11,667 nt of DNA from Nitrospiria bacterium (GTDB taxonomy: Bacteria > Nitrospirota > CAKKRA01 > 9FT-COMBO-42-15), in assembly GCA_919902475.1 (NCBI GenBank), contig CAKKRA010000112.1:1-11667 (forward strand), read 5' to 3'. The position numbers and the translations under genes were made by a program. The notes under the pieces were generated by a model. It saw nothing but the letters and a program-made list of their open reading frames with translations. It made no database searches and had not been told where the DNA came from. Every line of letters begins with the position of its first letter. The first letter of the stretch is position 1. Shown here in pieces: positions 1 through 7,424 of the stretch.

Positions 1-1480
1 TGCAGAAAAACAGCCTGTATGGATAACTAATCCTGCATCACTTTATTCAGAAAGGGAATATCTCGTTGGTGTTGGAGAAGGTGATACCTCGAAGGTTGCA
101 GAGGACCGCGCCTATGGTGCGATTGCAAGGATTTTTAAGGCAGCCGTAGATTCCAGAACTACAGAACTGGAAAAATATCTGCAGACAGAATCAAAGGGGA
201 AAACCGATATCCAGCGTCAGGTTGCGATAGAAGAGATGACAAAGGTTACTTCTGAGAAAGTCTTGGAAAATGTAAAGATTGCGGAAAGATGGCAGGACAA
301 AACTACTGCGCGTTATTATGCCCTTGCTGTAATCAATAGAACCCATGCTGCTGCAGCTTTAAGAGAGCGGATAAGCAGTCTGGATGCAGATGCCAAAGGC
401 CTTCTCAAGACAGCCAAAGAAACAATAGATAAATTTGAAAAGATCAGAACCCTAAGAAGGGCAATAAGGGCTCTTATCTCAAGAGATGTATATAATACAG
501 ACCTCAGGGTGGTAAATCCTGCAGGCAAGGGTTTGGAAAACTCAATAAATCTTGCAGATATTACACGGGAGTTAGAGGTATTTCTTGCAAAGGAGTTTAA
601 TATATATGTAGCAGTAGCAGGCGATAATAGTTCTAATGTTAGAAAGGCTGTGATTGATGGTTTAAACAGGGATGGCTTCTCAGTATTGGGAAAAGAGGCC
701 GAGGCAAATCTGGCTGATCTGCTGATTGTTGGAGAGGCTGCCCTTTGGAAGGCAGATATCTCTGACCCAAAATGGAAATATATGCGCTGGTGCGCTGATT
801 TTCAGCTTATAGATACAAAAAACGGAAAAACCTTTGGAAACATTTCACGTTCAGGAAAGGAAGGGCATCTGACACTATCAGAGGCAGAAAATAAGGCGAT
901 GAGGGTGATGCAGAAGGAGATTGTTTTTGCTATAAGCGAACAGGTGGCTAATTTTATTTATGGCGACATAAAACCATTGGAAGAGGCTGGCGTCGGCTGC
1001 AGCAGGGAAAAGGCTGCTGTTTCAGAGAGAAAAAAGGCTAAGGATAACGTTGTCACAGATAAAAAGAAAACAGACGATATTCCCGTAACCTTGATAACAC
1101 AAGCAGAGGCGCTCCTCCCTGATATGTCAGCAATTCAATACGAGAATATTGGAAGAGACATTGAATCTAAATCGGACAGCACAGGCCCAATAATAAAGGT
1201 TATTACCCCTGAAGAAGGAAAGACCTATGCCCCTCCATTAAATATAGAATTGCATTTTATAACAAAAGGCCTTGCAGAGATAGACCTTTCAACCTTAAAG
1301 GTTGAGTACCTGAAATTCTTAAGCATTGATATTACCGAAAGGGTGCTTCCATATGTCAATAAAGAAGGAATAAAGATCTCAAATGCAAAATTTCCATCAG
1401 GCACCCATAATTTAAAAATAACCGTCGGCGACAAAAAAGGCGCAGTAACCATCCAGAAATTTACAGCAGTAATTAAATAA
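1..1480 (+). CDS. LPP20-family lipoprotein with C-terminal Ig-like domain (5' truncated)
   Basis: The frame is open from base 2, so the gene continues upstream of the window; the ATG at 236 is internal (residue 79 of the visible 492). The visible N-terminus carries the hallmark of LPP20-type lipoproteins: a YLVGVGEGDT segment (residues 20-29) followed by an Ala-rich helix AEDRAYGAIARIF (about 33-45), then a V..V...W segment and RYYALAVINR (104-113). Residues about 186-323 form a second alpha/beta domain similar in style to FlgT/LPP20 envelope proteins. A Lys-rich linker (about 335-365) leads to a beta-rich, Ig-like domain (about 398-492) opening with PIIKVITPEEG. The signal peptide and lipobox would lie outside the window, so an outer-membrane lipoprotein location is inferred. 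The family is common but its function is poorly defined. The gene is convergent with ilvA, with an 89-base gap and no clear terminator hairpin. Confidence 0.75.
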   Translation, partial: AEKQPVWITNPASLYSEREYLVGVGEGDTSKVAEDRAYGAIARIFKAAVDSRTTELEKYLQTESKGKTDIQRQVAIEEMTKVTSEKVLENVKIAERWQDKTTARYYALAVINRTHAAAALRERISSLDADAKGLLKTAKETIDKFEKIRTLRRAIRALISRDVYNTDLRVVNPAGKGLENSINLADITRELEVFLAKEFNIYVAVAGDNSSNVRKAVIDGLNRDGFSVLGKEAEANLADLLIVGEAALWKADISDPKWKYMRWCADFQLIDTKNGKTFGNISRSGKEGHLTLSEAENKAMRVMQKEIVFAISEQVANFIYGDIKPLEEAGVGCSREKAAVSERKKAKDNVVTDKKKTDDIPVTLITQAEALLPDMSAIQYENIGRDIESKSDSTGPIIKVITPEEGKTYAPPLNIELHFITKGLAEIDLSTLKVEYLKFLSIDITERVLPYVNKEGIKISNAKFPSGTHNLKITVGDKKGAVTIQKFTAVIK

Positions 1481-1569
1481 ACCGCAGCTCGTGCTATTGA
1501 TAAATGCCGCACCTTTTTCCACAATTCTTTATTGGATAATTTTGGTATGCAGGTATGAACGGCTTGGAA

Positions 1570-2745
1570 TTAAATTATATCAAAACCTGCTTCTTTTATC
1601 GCAGTTTTTATTTGATTAAGATGCTGCAAGCCCTTTGCCTCAACAGTAATTCTTAGCATTGCCCTGCCTATTGGGACATCAGCAAGCCTGTCATTGACAA
1701 GGTTAATTATATTAGCGCCATGAGCAGCTATTATCCCTGTAAGTTTATGAAGGCTTCCCGGCACATCATCAACAACAATACTGAAGATACCTATCCTGCC
1801 GTTTGAGACAAGTCCTTTATTGATTACCCTGTCAACAAGCGTAAAGTCAATATTTCCTCCGCTCAAAACGAGGACAATCTTTTTGCCTTTAAACCTCTTC
1901 TTCTGTTCTATCAGAGCGGCAAGCGTAACAGCGCCAGCGCCTTCTACTACTAACTTCTTCCTTTCAAGAAAATGTAGGATAGCAATTGCAATAGACTCCT
2001 CTGACACCTTTATAATATCATCAACATATTTACTGATAATCTCAAATGTCTTTTCGCCGACCCTTCCAACAGCAATGCCGTCTGCAATGGTCGGCTGAGG
2101 AGGTATTTCAATTATTCTTTTAGAGATAAATGATTCATATGCAGATGTTGCAGATGAACTCTGAACGCCAAAAACCTCTGTCTTTGGCAAAAGGCTTTTA
2201 ACAGCAGCAGCAATGCCGGAGATGAGTCCACCGCCGCCAACAGGCGCTAAGACTGCGTCTATATTCTTAATTTCATCAAGAATCTCAATGCCGATTGTGC
2301 CCTGTCCTGCAATAATATCCTCATCATCAAAGGCATGGATAAAGGCATAATCCTTTTGCGACATTGCATAATTTAGTGCATCCTTAAAGCTATCGCCGTA
2401 TAGCACAACCTCTGCGCCATATCCCTTTGTTGCCTCCTGCTTAACAATAGAGGCTGTTACAGGCATGACAATCTTGGCCTTAAGACCGAGTGTCTGTGCA
2501 GCAAAGGCAACACCCTGTGCGTGATTGCCTGTGGATGCAGCAATAACCTTATCGCTCTTTAATTTTATTAGTTTATTAAATGCGCCCCTTACCTTAAAGG
2601 AACCTGTTTTTTGAAGATTCTCTGCCTTTAGATAAACCTCGCAGCCAAACATCCTGCTAAAGGAATTGGAATATATCAGAGGAGTTCTGTGGATATATGA
2701 AGAGATTGATTTTAATGATTCCTGAATAGAGGAAAGGAGAAGCAT
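1570..2745 (-). CDS. ilvA: threonine ammonia-lyase (threonine dehydratase), single ACT domain
   Basis: PLP enzyme converting L-threonine to 2-oxobutyrate and ammonia, the first step towards isoleucine or a catabolic route. The 391-aa length fits the short one-ACT form. The N-terminus SYIHRTPL (16-23) aligns with family starts and supports the ATG at 2745, although no clear Shine-Dalgarno precedes it. KTGSFKVRGA (46-55) holds the Schiff-base lysine K51; STGNHAQG (71-78) and the phosphate-binding GGGGLISG (170-177) complete the fold-II PLP site. Residues about 320-391, beginning GIFSIVVDDVPGSLHKL, form one ACT domain. E. coli biosynthetic IlvA has a longer ACT-like regulatory region and TdcB has none, so the sequence alone does not settle biosynthetic versus catabolic use, nor the effector. 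It stands alone, divergent from the hemerythrin gene. Confidence 0.93.
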   Translation of the reverse strand: MLLLSSIQESLKSISSYIHRTPLIYSNSFSRMFGCEVYLKAENLQKTGSFKVRGAFNKLIKLKSDKVIAASTGNHAQGVAFAAQTLGLKAKIVMPVTASIVKQEATKGYGAEVVLYGDSFKDALNYAMSQKDYAFIHAFDDEDIIAGQGTIGIEILDEIKNIDAVLAPVGGGGLISGIAAAVKSLLPKTEVFGVQSSSATSAYESFISKRIIEIPPQPTIADGIAVGRVGEKTFEIISKYVDDIIKVSEESIAIAILHFLERKKLVVEGAGAVTLAALIEQKKRFKGKKIVLVLSGGNIDFTLVDRVINKGLVSNGRIGIFSIVVDDVPGSLHKLTGIIAAHGANIINLVNDRLADVPIGRAMLRITVEAKGLQHLNQIKTAIKEAGFDII

Positions 2746-2822
2746 ATTAAGAATAAATCATAAAACATGGAAAATGTCTACAAAAAAAGGAAGATATGCA
2801 ATCTATATTAGAATTATTCTTA

Positions 2823-2846
2823 TCAAGAAAAATTAACTGTTCTTGA
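2823..2846. promoter_or_regulatory. inverted repeat overlapping the hemerythrin -35 box (candidate operator)
   Basis: TCAAGAA (2823-2829) and its exact reverse complement TTCTTGA (2840-2846) are separated by 10 bases. The right arm overlaps the TTGACT -35 box. The 17-base centre spacing and the position are typical of a repressor or activator site, but the arms are only 7 bp and AT-rich, so chance is possible. It does not match the FNR (TTGAT-N4-ATCAA) or HcpR-type consensus well. Confidence 0.35.
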
Positions 2847-2870
2847 CTGATAGAGTATATTTGGTATAAT
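2843..2870 (+). promoter_or_regulatory. sigma-70-type promoter of the hemerythrin gene
   Basis: TTGACT (2843-2848), a 16-base spacer and a perfect TATAAT (2865-2870), with TGG directly before it forming an extended -10. Transcription would begin near 2877, giving a leader of about 28 bases. A good Shine-Dalgarno AAGGGA (2894-2899) sits 5 bases before the ATG at 2905. Confidence 0.8.
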
Positions 2871-2904
2871 TTAAGTAAATTCTTTTTACAAGAAAGGGAA
2901 TTCA

Positions 2905-3336
2905 ATGCCAATACAATGGACTGAAGACCTGTCAGTAGGCAAAGAAGAGATTGATAATCAGCATAAGGAGCTGTTTAACAGGATAAATCAACTGCTTGAT
3001 GCCTGTAATAAAGGTGAAGGCAAGGAGATTGCGTATAAAATGTTTAATTTTTTAGAAGACTATATAATAGTCCATTTCACAGCAGAAGAAAACCTGCAGA
3101 AAAGATACAGCTATCCTGAATATGAAGCACATAAATCACTGCACACCAAATTTATAAAAGAATTTTCTGATTTAAAAAAGAGGTTTGAAGCCGAAGGCCC
3201 TACCCTTCCTATTGTGCTGCAAATTAATCGCACTGTTGTTGACTGGCTGATAAATCACATAAAAAAGGTTGATAAGGCATTAGGCGAGTTTGTAAAAACT
3301 TTTGTCAAGAAAAAAAACGGAGGCTTTATAGTCTAA
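2905..3336 (+). CDS. bacteriohemerythrin (diiron O2-binding protein)
   Basis: Single-domain hemerythrin of 143 aa, a four-helix bundle binding O2 at a non-haem diiron centre; roles proposed for the family include O2 storage, delivery or sensing in microaerobic cells. All seven expected iron ligands are visible: H20 (in DNQH), H57, E61 (HFTAEE), H76 and H80 (HKSLH), H118 and D123 (HIKKVD). The opening IQWTEDLSVGKEEID is the standard family start and supports the ATG at 2905, which has the Shine-Dalgarno AAGGGA. There is no signal peptide, membrane helix or fused chemoreceptor or GGDEF domain, so it is a soluble cytoplasmic protein. It has its own strong promoter with an inverted repeat over the -35 box and appears monocistronic; the next gene is on the opposite strand. 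Confidence 0.95.
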   Translation: MPIQWTEDLSVGKEEIDNQHKELFNRINQLLDACNKGEGKEIAYKMFNFLEDYIIVHFTAEENLQKRYSYPEYEAHKSLHTKFIKEFSDLKKRFEAEGPTLPIVLQINRTVVDWLINHIKKVDKALGEFVKTFVKKKNGGFIV

Positions 3337-3390
3337 AAATGGAATGGCTTATAAAATGCAAGGTTTTGTAAAGTATTAATTAGAAAAATG

Positions 3391-4233
3391 TCAGTTTTGT
3401 TTTACCGCTGCTTTATTATTGTTCGTCAAACCGAGGTCATTGACAACTTCTTTGATTATACTTGCATCAATCCTCAGTTTTTTTCTTAAAAATCCCTCTA
3501 ACAAGGAGTTGTCGCATATTGTATTAATAAGCCTTGGTATACCGTGGGAATAATTATGGACAGCCTCTAAAGCATCCTTTGTGAAGAGTTCGCTGCTGCA
3601 GCCTGCTATCTTTAGCCTGAATTTTATATATTCCTCTGTTGTGCTCTCCTCAAATGACTGGAGTTTATACCTCATTGCGATCCTCTGCCTCAACGGCTCA
3701 TCAAGTGAAAGGCATGCATCAAGCTCTGGCATCCCAAAAAGCACAAAGGTTATTAACTTATTCCCGTCTGTCTCAATATTTAATATGCCCCTGAACTCCT
3801 CCATCAGCTCCTTTGTCTGGAGCATCTGGGCTTCATCAATGAGAACAACAGCCTTTTTCCCCTCTTCATGAATCTCTATCAAACGCTTGCAAAGCTTGCT
3901 CAGAAGCTCTGTCTTGTCATCAGGCAGCTCTTCTACGCCAAGCTGTGTAATTATCTTTTTCAGCAGCCATTCAGGGGTAATATTTGCATGTATAATGACA
4001 AGGAGCGCTGATTCATATTCCTTTTCATTCAGCTCATCCAGCATCCGTCTTGCAAGGGTTGTTTTGCCAGTTCCTATGCTGCCAACTAATACTGCAAGAC
4101 CCTTCATTGTGTTTATTGCATGTTTCAGCCTTAACAGCGCCTCTGAATGCTGGACGCTGTTATAATAGAATTTTGTATCAACAGTATTTGTAAAAGGCTG
4201 TTCCTTTAATTTGTAAAATTCAAGATAACTCAT
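3391..4233 (-). CDS. ExeA/GspA/MshM-like AAA+ ATPase
   Basis: 280-aa AAA-family ATPase of the ExeA type. The N-terminal EFYKLKEQPF (5-14) is the characteristic lead-in of this family. Walker A is GSIGTGKTT (51-59), Walker B is VVLIDE followed by AQ (129-136), and LRQRIAMRY (181-189) is the usual arginine-rich segment after sensor 1. The C-terminal winged-helix-like region includes SHGIPRLINTICDNSL. Unlike full-length ExeA/GspA there is no transmembrane helix or peptidoglycan-binding domain after the ATPase, so it resembles the stand-alone MshM-like form and is probably cytoplasmic. These ATPases serve type II secretion or type IV pilus assembly; transposition helper ATPases (TniB/IstB-like) are relatives, but no transposase is near. 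It lies 95 bases after the TPR gene with no promoter visible between, so it is probably cotranscribed. Its Shine-Dalgarno GAGAGG is at 4242-4247. Confidence 0.88.
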   Translation of the reverse strand: MSYLEFYKLKEQPFTNTVDTKFYYNSVQHSEALLRLKHAINTMKGLAVLVGSIGTGKTTLARRMLDELNEKEYESALLVIIHANITPEWLLKKIITQLGVEELPDDKTELLSKLCKRLIEIHEEGKKAVVLIDEAQMLQTKELMEEFRGILNIETDGNKLITFVLFGMPELDACLSLDEPLRQRIAMRYKLQSFEESTTEEYIKFRLKIAGCSSELFTKDALEAVHNYSHGIPRLINTICDNSLLEGFLRKKLRIDASIIKEVVNDLGLTNNNKAAVKQN

Positions 4234-4258
4234 CCTTATAACCTCTCGCCTTTAGTTT

Positions 4259-4328
4259 GCCTTTAGCCTTTGGTCTTTTGCCCTTAGCCCTTAGCCCTCA
4301 GCCTCTTGCCCTTAGCCTTTGGCCTTAA
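4259..4328. repeat. degenerate 7-bp tandem repeat (about 10 units) between TPR and ATPase genes
   Basis: In phase from 4259 to 4328 the plus strand reads GCCTTTA, GCCTTTG, GTCTTTT, GCCCTTA, GCCCTTA, GCCCTCA, GCCTCTT, GCCCTTA, GCCTTTG, GCCTTAA; consensus GCCYTTA. One further unit (4248-4254) is displaced by four bases. On the transcribed minus strand this is a purine-rich TAAGGGC-type repeat, begins immediately after the TPR stop codon, and nearly fills the 95-base gap up to the ATPase ribosome-binding site. Confidence 0.85.
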
Positions 4329-7268
4329 TTATATATACGAAACCTTGCCCTTTTTGCTCTTCTTAGCGCTTGCAGCGGCCTCTACATCCTTGACTACAAT
4401 CGGCTCAGTCTCCTCATGTTTTTCATCAATAATCTTTGACGCTATTTTCTCAGGCGCCGCCCTCTTCTCCACTGGTTTAATATCTTCCTTTATTTTTTTC
4501 TTTGAAGCGTGGCTCCCCTTTAGTTTATCTATCTTCTCTGTCACATCCCTGAAATTTACATCAATTCCGTATGCATCCATAAATGCCTTGTACGCCTCTT
4601 CCATGAGACCCATCTCTTCATAAATAACGCCGAGGTCATATTTTAAAGAGAGAAATTCTGATTCATTATATCTGGGGTCATCTATAGCCCTCTTTAATTG
4701 AGTAACCGCAAGCTGGTGCATTCCCTTTTCTTTAAAACATAATGCAAGCATACTGCTTGCGTCAAAGAACCTTTCAGAACCCTTGATTGCAAGCTGAAAT
4801 TCACCTATTGCCTCATTGATCAGCCCCATCTCCCTATATGCAATGCCAAGGTTATAATGGGTTTCATGGTCCTCATCTCCAAGATACTCCTTTACGCCCT
4901 TTTTAAACTCATGGAATATATCGCTCAGCTCCATGTCTTTCAGCTCTTTTGACTCTGGTGGAGCAGGGGCAGCAGCCATTTCCTCTTTTAATTCTTTTGA
5001 AAGGTCAAAGAAATTTCCTTCTTCAACCTCCTCTTCCTTTTCCAATATCTTAAAGCTTGCGCCGCCCTTCTTCACTTCTATATCAACATCTTCTTTTTTC
5101 TCTGCAGCAGGGGCAGCCTTCTTATCTGGCTTAACGATATTGAGCAGTTTGTTTAATCTTTCCTTAACCTCCTGATTATCAGGCTGGATTGAGAGTATCC
5201 TTTCATAAATACCCTGCGCCTCCGGCGCTAATCCCTGCTGGCTATAAAAATCTGCCTCTGCAATAAATTCCTGGATATTTTCTAAAGAGACAGGCGGAAA
5301 TTCTGCAGCCTTTCCAACTTCCGGAGCTTCTGAAATTACCGGCTGAATCTCCTCTACAGACTCAACTACAGGCTCTATAGCCTCAATCGGTTCAACAATT
5401 GGAATCTCTGCAACTGCCTCTTCAATCTCTTCAACTGGAACATACTCAACCTCTTCAGGTTTTTCAAACGAAACAATAGATGCTATCCCCTCCAAGTCAA
5501 AATCAGTAAGTTCAACTGTCGGGATTCCTCTTTCTGCTTCTGCCTCTTCCTGCGGCATCTCTGCCTGTTTTATCAAAGGTGCCCCTCCAAGCCCATTTAA
5601 TCTATTTCTCACCTTTTCGTTATCAGGGTCTAATTCAATGGCCTCTTTTAATACCTCTTCTGCCTTCTTGATATCCCCTTTTTCATGATGCAGCCTTGAG
5701 ATTACTATGCACTCTTCTACTGCCTTCGGGGTATTTCCCTCTATCTTGTAAATATCCTTCAGCTTCTTATGCGCCTTCAGCTCACTTGGCTTAATCCCCA
5801 AAATAAGCTCTAACTGCTCAATGCTCTTATTTGTAAGCCCGTATTTAAGATATACATCTGCCTCTGTATAGTAACCATCAATCTTTTCTGCATCCTCATC
5901 TGATATTGACTGTTCCTCAACAGCAGCAAAAGGCTGCATAACAGCAGGGGCATCTTTAATTTCTGGTTTAATCTGCGGTTTAATCTCAGGCTTTACCTCA
6001 GGCTTAATCTCTGCCTTAACCTCAGGCTTAATTACCTTTTCAGGTTTTACATCTGCTTCTAACCGAGCCTCTTTTTCTGGAGACTTTTCCTGCGGCCTCT
6101 CCCTAACAGAAATCTCATCTAATCTCTTCTTTGCCTCAATATTATTTGGGTCTATCTTCAGGACTTCCCTATATACATTTGCAGCCTTATCCAAATCAGA
6201 CTGCTCCAAATAGATATCTGCAATAGACAGATACTCTGCTATTTTGCCGCCCTCATTGCCTGTCTTTTCATAAACATCAATGAGCATTGTATGGGCATCA
6301 ATATTCTTATTATCTGCCTCAAGGATATCCTGAACGATCTTTTTTATCTTGTCAAATTCCTGTTTCTGGGCGCAATCATCAATAATAGCCTTAAATTCGG
6401 AGATAGCATTACCAAATGCCCCTTTTCTTAGGAATACATAGCCTAATCTCTCATGATGTGCTGGATCAGCCGGCTCCAATGTTATCATATGCCGCAAACT
6501 TTTTTCAGCCTTTGCATAATCGCCTGACTTGGTGCATGCATCAATAAACAGATTCAGGGTTTTTACATCGTCCGGCCTCTTTTCAAGAATGCCTTCCAGT
6601 ATGTTTATGCCATCCTGCAGTTTATCCTGTTTTAGCCTTAGATTTCCTATTCCGAAGGCAGCCTTTCTGTTATCAGGGTCAATGGAAAGCGCCTGATTAA
6701 AAAAACTCTCAGCCTCTTTGACATCATTATTTTTCACATATACTTCTGCAATCTTATTGTATTCATCTGCTGCGTCCTTCTTAAGACCCTCTTTGAGGCA
6801 CATCTCTGCGATTCTCTGATGAACGCTGATATTATCAGGCTCTAAGTCTGCAATCTTTTTATATACAGCGACAGCCTGCTTGCTATGCCCCTGTTTTTGG
6901 TAGAGCCTTGCGGCCTTAAGATAATCGTCTCTGGCATTGCCTATCAAACCCCTCTCTGCATTGAGTGCAGCCAATTTTAGATACACCTCAATATTCTCAG
7001 GGTCTATCTTGTTGACCTTTTTATAGAGTGCAATTGTCTTTAATGCAAAGCCAGCCTTGTAAAATGAATCGCCTGCTTTTATATACGCTGAGACTGCTTC
7101 CTGAATAGAGTTATTCCTAAGATACAGGTCGCCGATGGTATTATAGATATTACCGTCATTCGGACTTTCCTGGATGAGCTTCTGCCACTCTTCTATGGCC
7201 TTGTCAAGCTGGCCTCTGGCAGTATATTTTTGGGCATTTTTTAATATGGTATTTTTATCTAATGACAA
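4329..7268 (-). CDS. large multi-TPR scaffold protein
   Basis: 979-aa protein built from tetratricopeptide repeats, a protein-protein interaction fold. An N-terminal array (about 1-390) has typical helix pairs ending in DP(D/E)N turns. A Lys/Pro/Glu linker (about 395-440) contains six 4-residue repeats of the (I/V)KPE type. A second TPR group (about 455-545), an acidic Pro/Val-rich linker (about 560-660) and another repeat (about 665-715) follow. A C-terminal module (about 745-915) carries FFDLSKEL, then HETHYNLGIAYREMGL and YDLGVIYEEMGL, a layout recalled from large TPR proteins of Geobacter and relatives. The tail is Lys-rich. No signal peptide or membrane helix is seen, so it is probably cytoplasmic. 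The start is TTG, with GAGGG six bases upstream and no nearby in-frame ATG. Pairing with an ExeA-like ATPase suggests a secretion or pilus-assembly scaffold; that is inference. Confidence 0.88.
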   Translation of the reverse strand: MSLDKNTILKNAQKYTARGQLDKAIEEWQKLIQESPNDGNIYNTIGDLYLRNNSIQEAVSAYIKAGDSFYKAGFALKTIALYKKVNKIDPENIEVYLKLAALNAERGLIGNARDDYLKAARLYQKQGHSKQAVAVYKKIADLEPDNISVHQRIAEMCLKEGLKKDAADEYNKIAEVYVKNNDVKEAESFFNQALSIDPDNRKAAFGIGNLRLKQDKLQDGINILEGILEKRPDDVKTLNLFIDACTKSGDYAKAEKSLRHMITLEPADPAHHERLGYVFLRKGAFGNAISEFKAIIDDCAQKQEFDKIKKIVQDILEADNKNIDAHTMLIDVYEKTGNEGGKIAEYLSIADIYLEQSDLDKAANVYREVLKIDPNNIEAKKRLDEISVRERPQEKSPEKEARLEADVKPEKVIKPEVKAEIKPEVKPEIKPQIKPEIKDAPAVMQPFAAVEEQSISDEDAEKIDGYYTEADVYLKYGLTNKSIEQLELILGIKPSELKAHKKLKDIYKIEGNTPKAVEECIVISRLHHEKGDIKKAEEVLKEAIELDPDNEKVRNRLNGLGGAPLIKQAEMPQEEAEAERGIPTVELTDFDLEGIASIVSFEKPEEVEYVPVEEIEEAVAEIPIVEPIEAIEPVVESVEEIQPVISEAPEVGKAAEFPPVSLENIQEFIAEADFYSQQGLAPEAQGIYERILSIQPDNQEVKERLNKLLNIVKPDKKAAPAAEKKEDVDIEVKKGGASFKILEKEEEVEEGNFFDLSKELKEEMAAAPAPPESKELKDMELSDIFHEFKKGVKEYLGDEDHETHYNLGIAYREMGLINEAIGEFQLAIKGSERFFDASSMLALCFKEKGMHQLAVTQLKRAIDDPRYNESEFLSLKYDLGVIYEEMGLMEEAYKAFMDAYGIDVNFRDVTEKIDKLKGSHASKKKIKEDIKPVEKRAAPEKIASKIIDEKHEETEPIVVKDVEAAASAKKSKKGKVSYI
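5961..6032 (-). repeat. 12-bp tandem repeat encoding (I/V)KPE in the TPR protein
   Basis: Six consecutive 12-base units, plus-strand consensus CTCAGGCTTAAT, encode residues 413-436 as IKPE, VKAE, IKPE, VKPE, IKPQ, IKPE. A less regular KPE copy lies just beyond 6032. The repeat forms an extended, charged linker between two TPR blocks, and its unit length would preserve the frame if copies were gained or lost. Confidence 0.85.
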
Positions 7269-7274
7269 ACAAAT

Positions 7275-7279
7275 CCCTC
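7275..7279 (-). promoter_or_regulatory. Shine-Dalgarno deciding the TTG start of the TPR gene
   Basis: On the minus strand GAGGG is followed by six bases and then TTG (7268-7266). An ATG overlapping this site is in another frame and closes quickly, and the next in-frame Met is far inside the first TPR block. TTG is therefore the best start. Confidence 0.7.
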
Positions 7280-7310
7280 ATTTTAAAGAATTTTTTACTA
7301 ATATATATAA

Positions 7311-7339
7311 AAATTATCATATTTTCAACCAAGTGTCAA
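7311..7339 (-). promoter_or_regulatory. promoter of the TPR-ATPase operon
   Basis: On the minus strand a perfect TTGACA (7339-7334) is followed by an AT-rich -10 region. The best reading is a 17-base spacer, then TAATTT (7316-7311) with an upstream TGA making an extended -10; a 15-base spacer to GATAAT (7318-7313) is the alternative. It lies in the 156-base gap between the transporter and TPR genes and leaves a leader of about 35 bases. No obvious terminator of the upstream unit is seen in this gap. Confidence 0.65.
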
Positions 7340-7424
7340 CTTAGTTTTGGTGATGTTTTAACAATAATGAAACCTAAAACATAGACATAACCTGTTGAAA
7401 ATCAAGGCTTTTTATGCTATAAAC

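Noticed and set aside
1225..1524. Open frames antisense to or out of frame with the main genes (here, opposite the lipoprotein)
   Set aside because: They lie wholly or mostly within well-supported genes, show no family motif and have compositions expected of shadow frames; the same holds for those opposite ilvA, the ATPase, the TPR gene, the transporter and ppcA.
1481..1569. Terminator between the convergent lipoprotein and ilvA genes
   Set aside because: No inverted repeat of useful length followed by T-residues was found.
2746..2842. Promoter for ilvA on the minus strand
   Set aside because: Several AT-rich -10-like hexamers (for example TATGAT near the start codon) exist, but none pairs with a -35 at proper spacing and a usable leader.
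3337..3390. Possible terminator hairpin between hemerythrin and the ATPase (TTATAAAA/TTTTGTAA)
   Set aside because: The stem is 8 AT-only pairs including one G-U, with no T-run; too weak to call.
3391..4233. Transposition helper ATPase (TniB/IstB-like) marking a mobile element
   Set aside because: The N-terminal EFYKLKEQPF lead-in is ExeA-type, and no transposase, terminal inverted repeat or target duplication is nearby.
4248..4328. CRISPR array
   Set aside because: Units are 7 bp and contiguous with no spacers; this is a simple tandem repeat.
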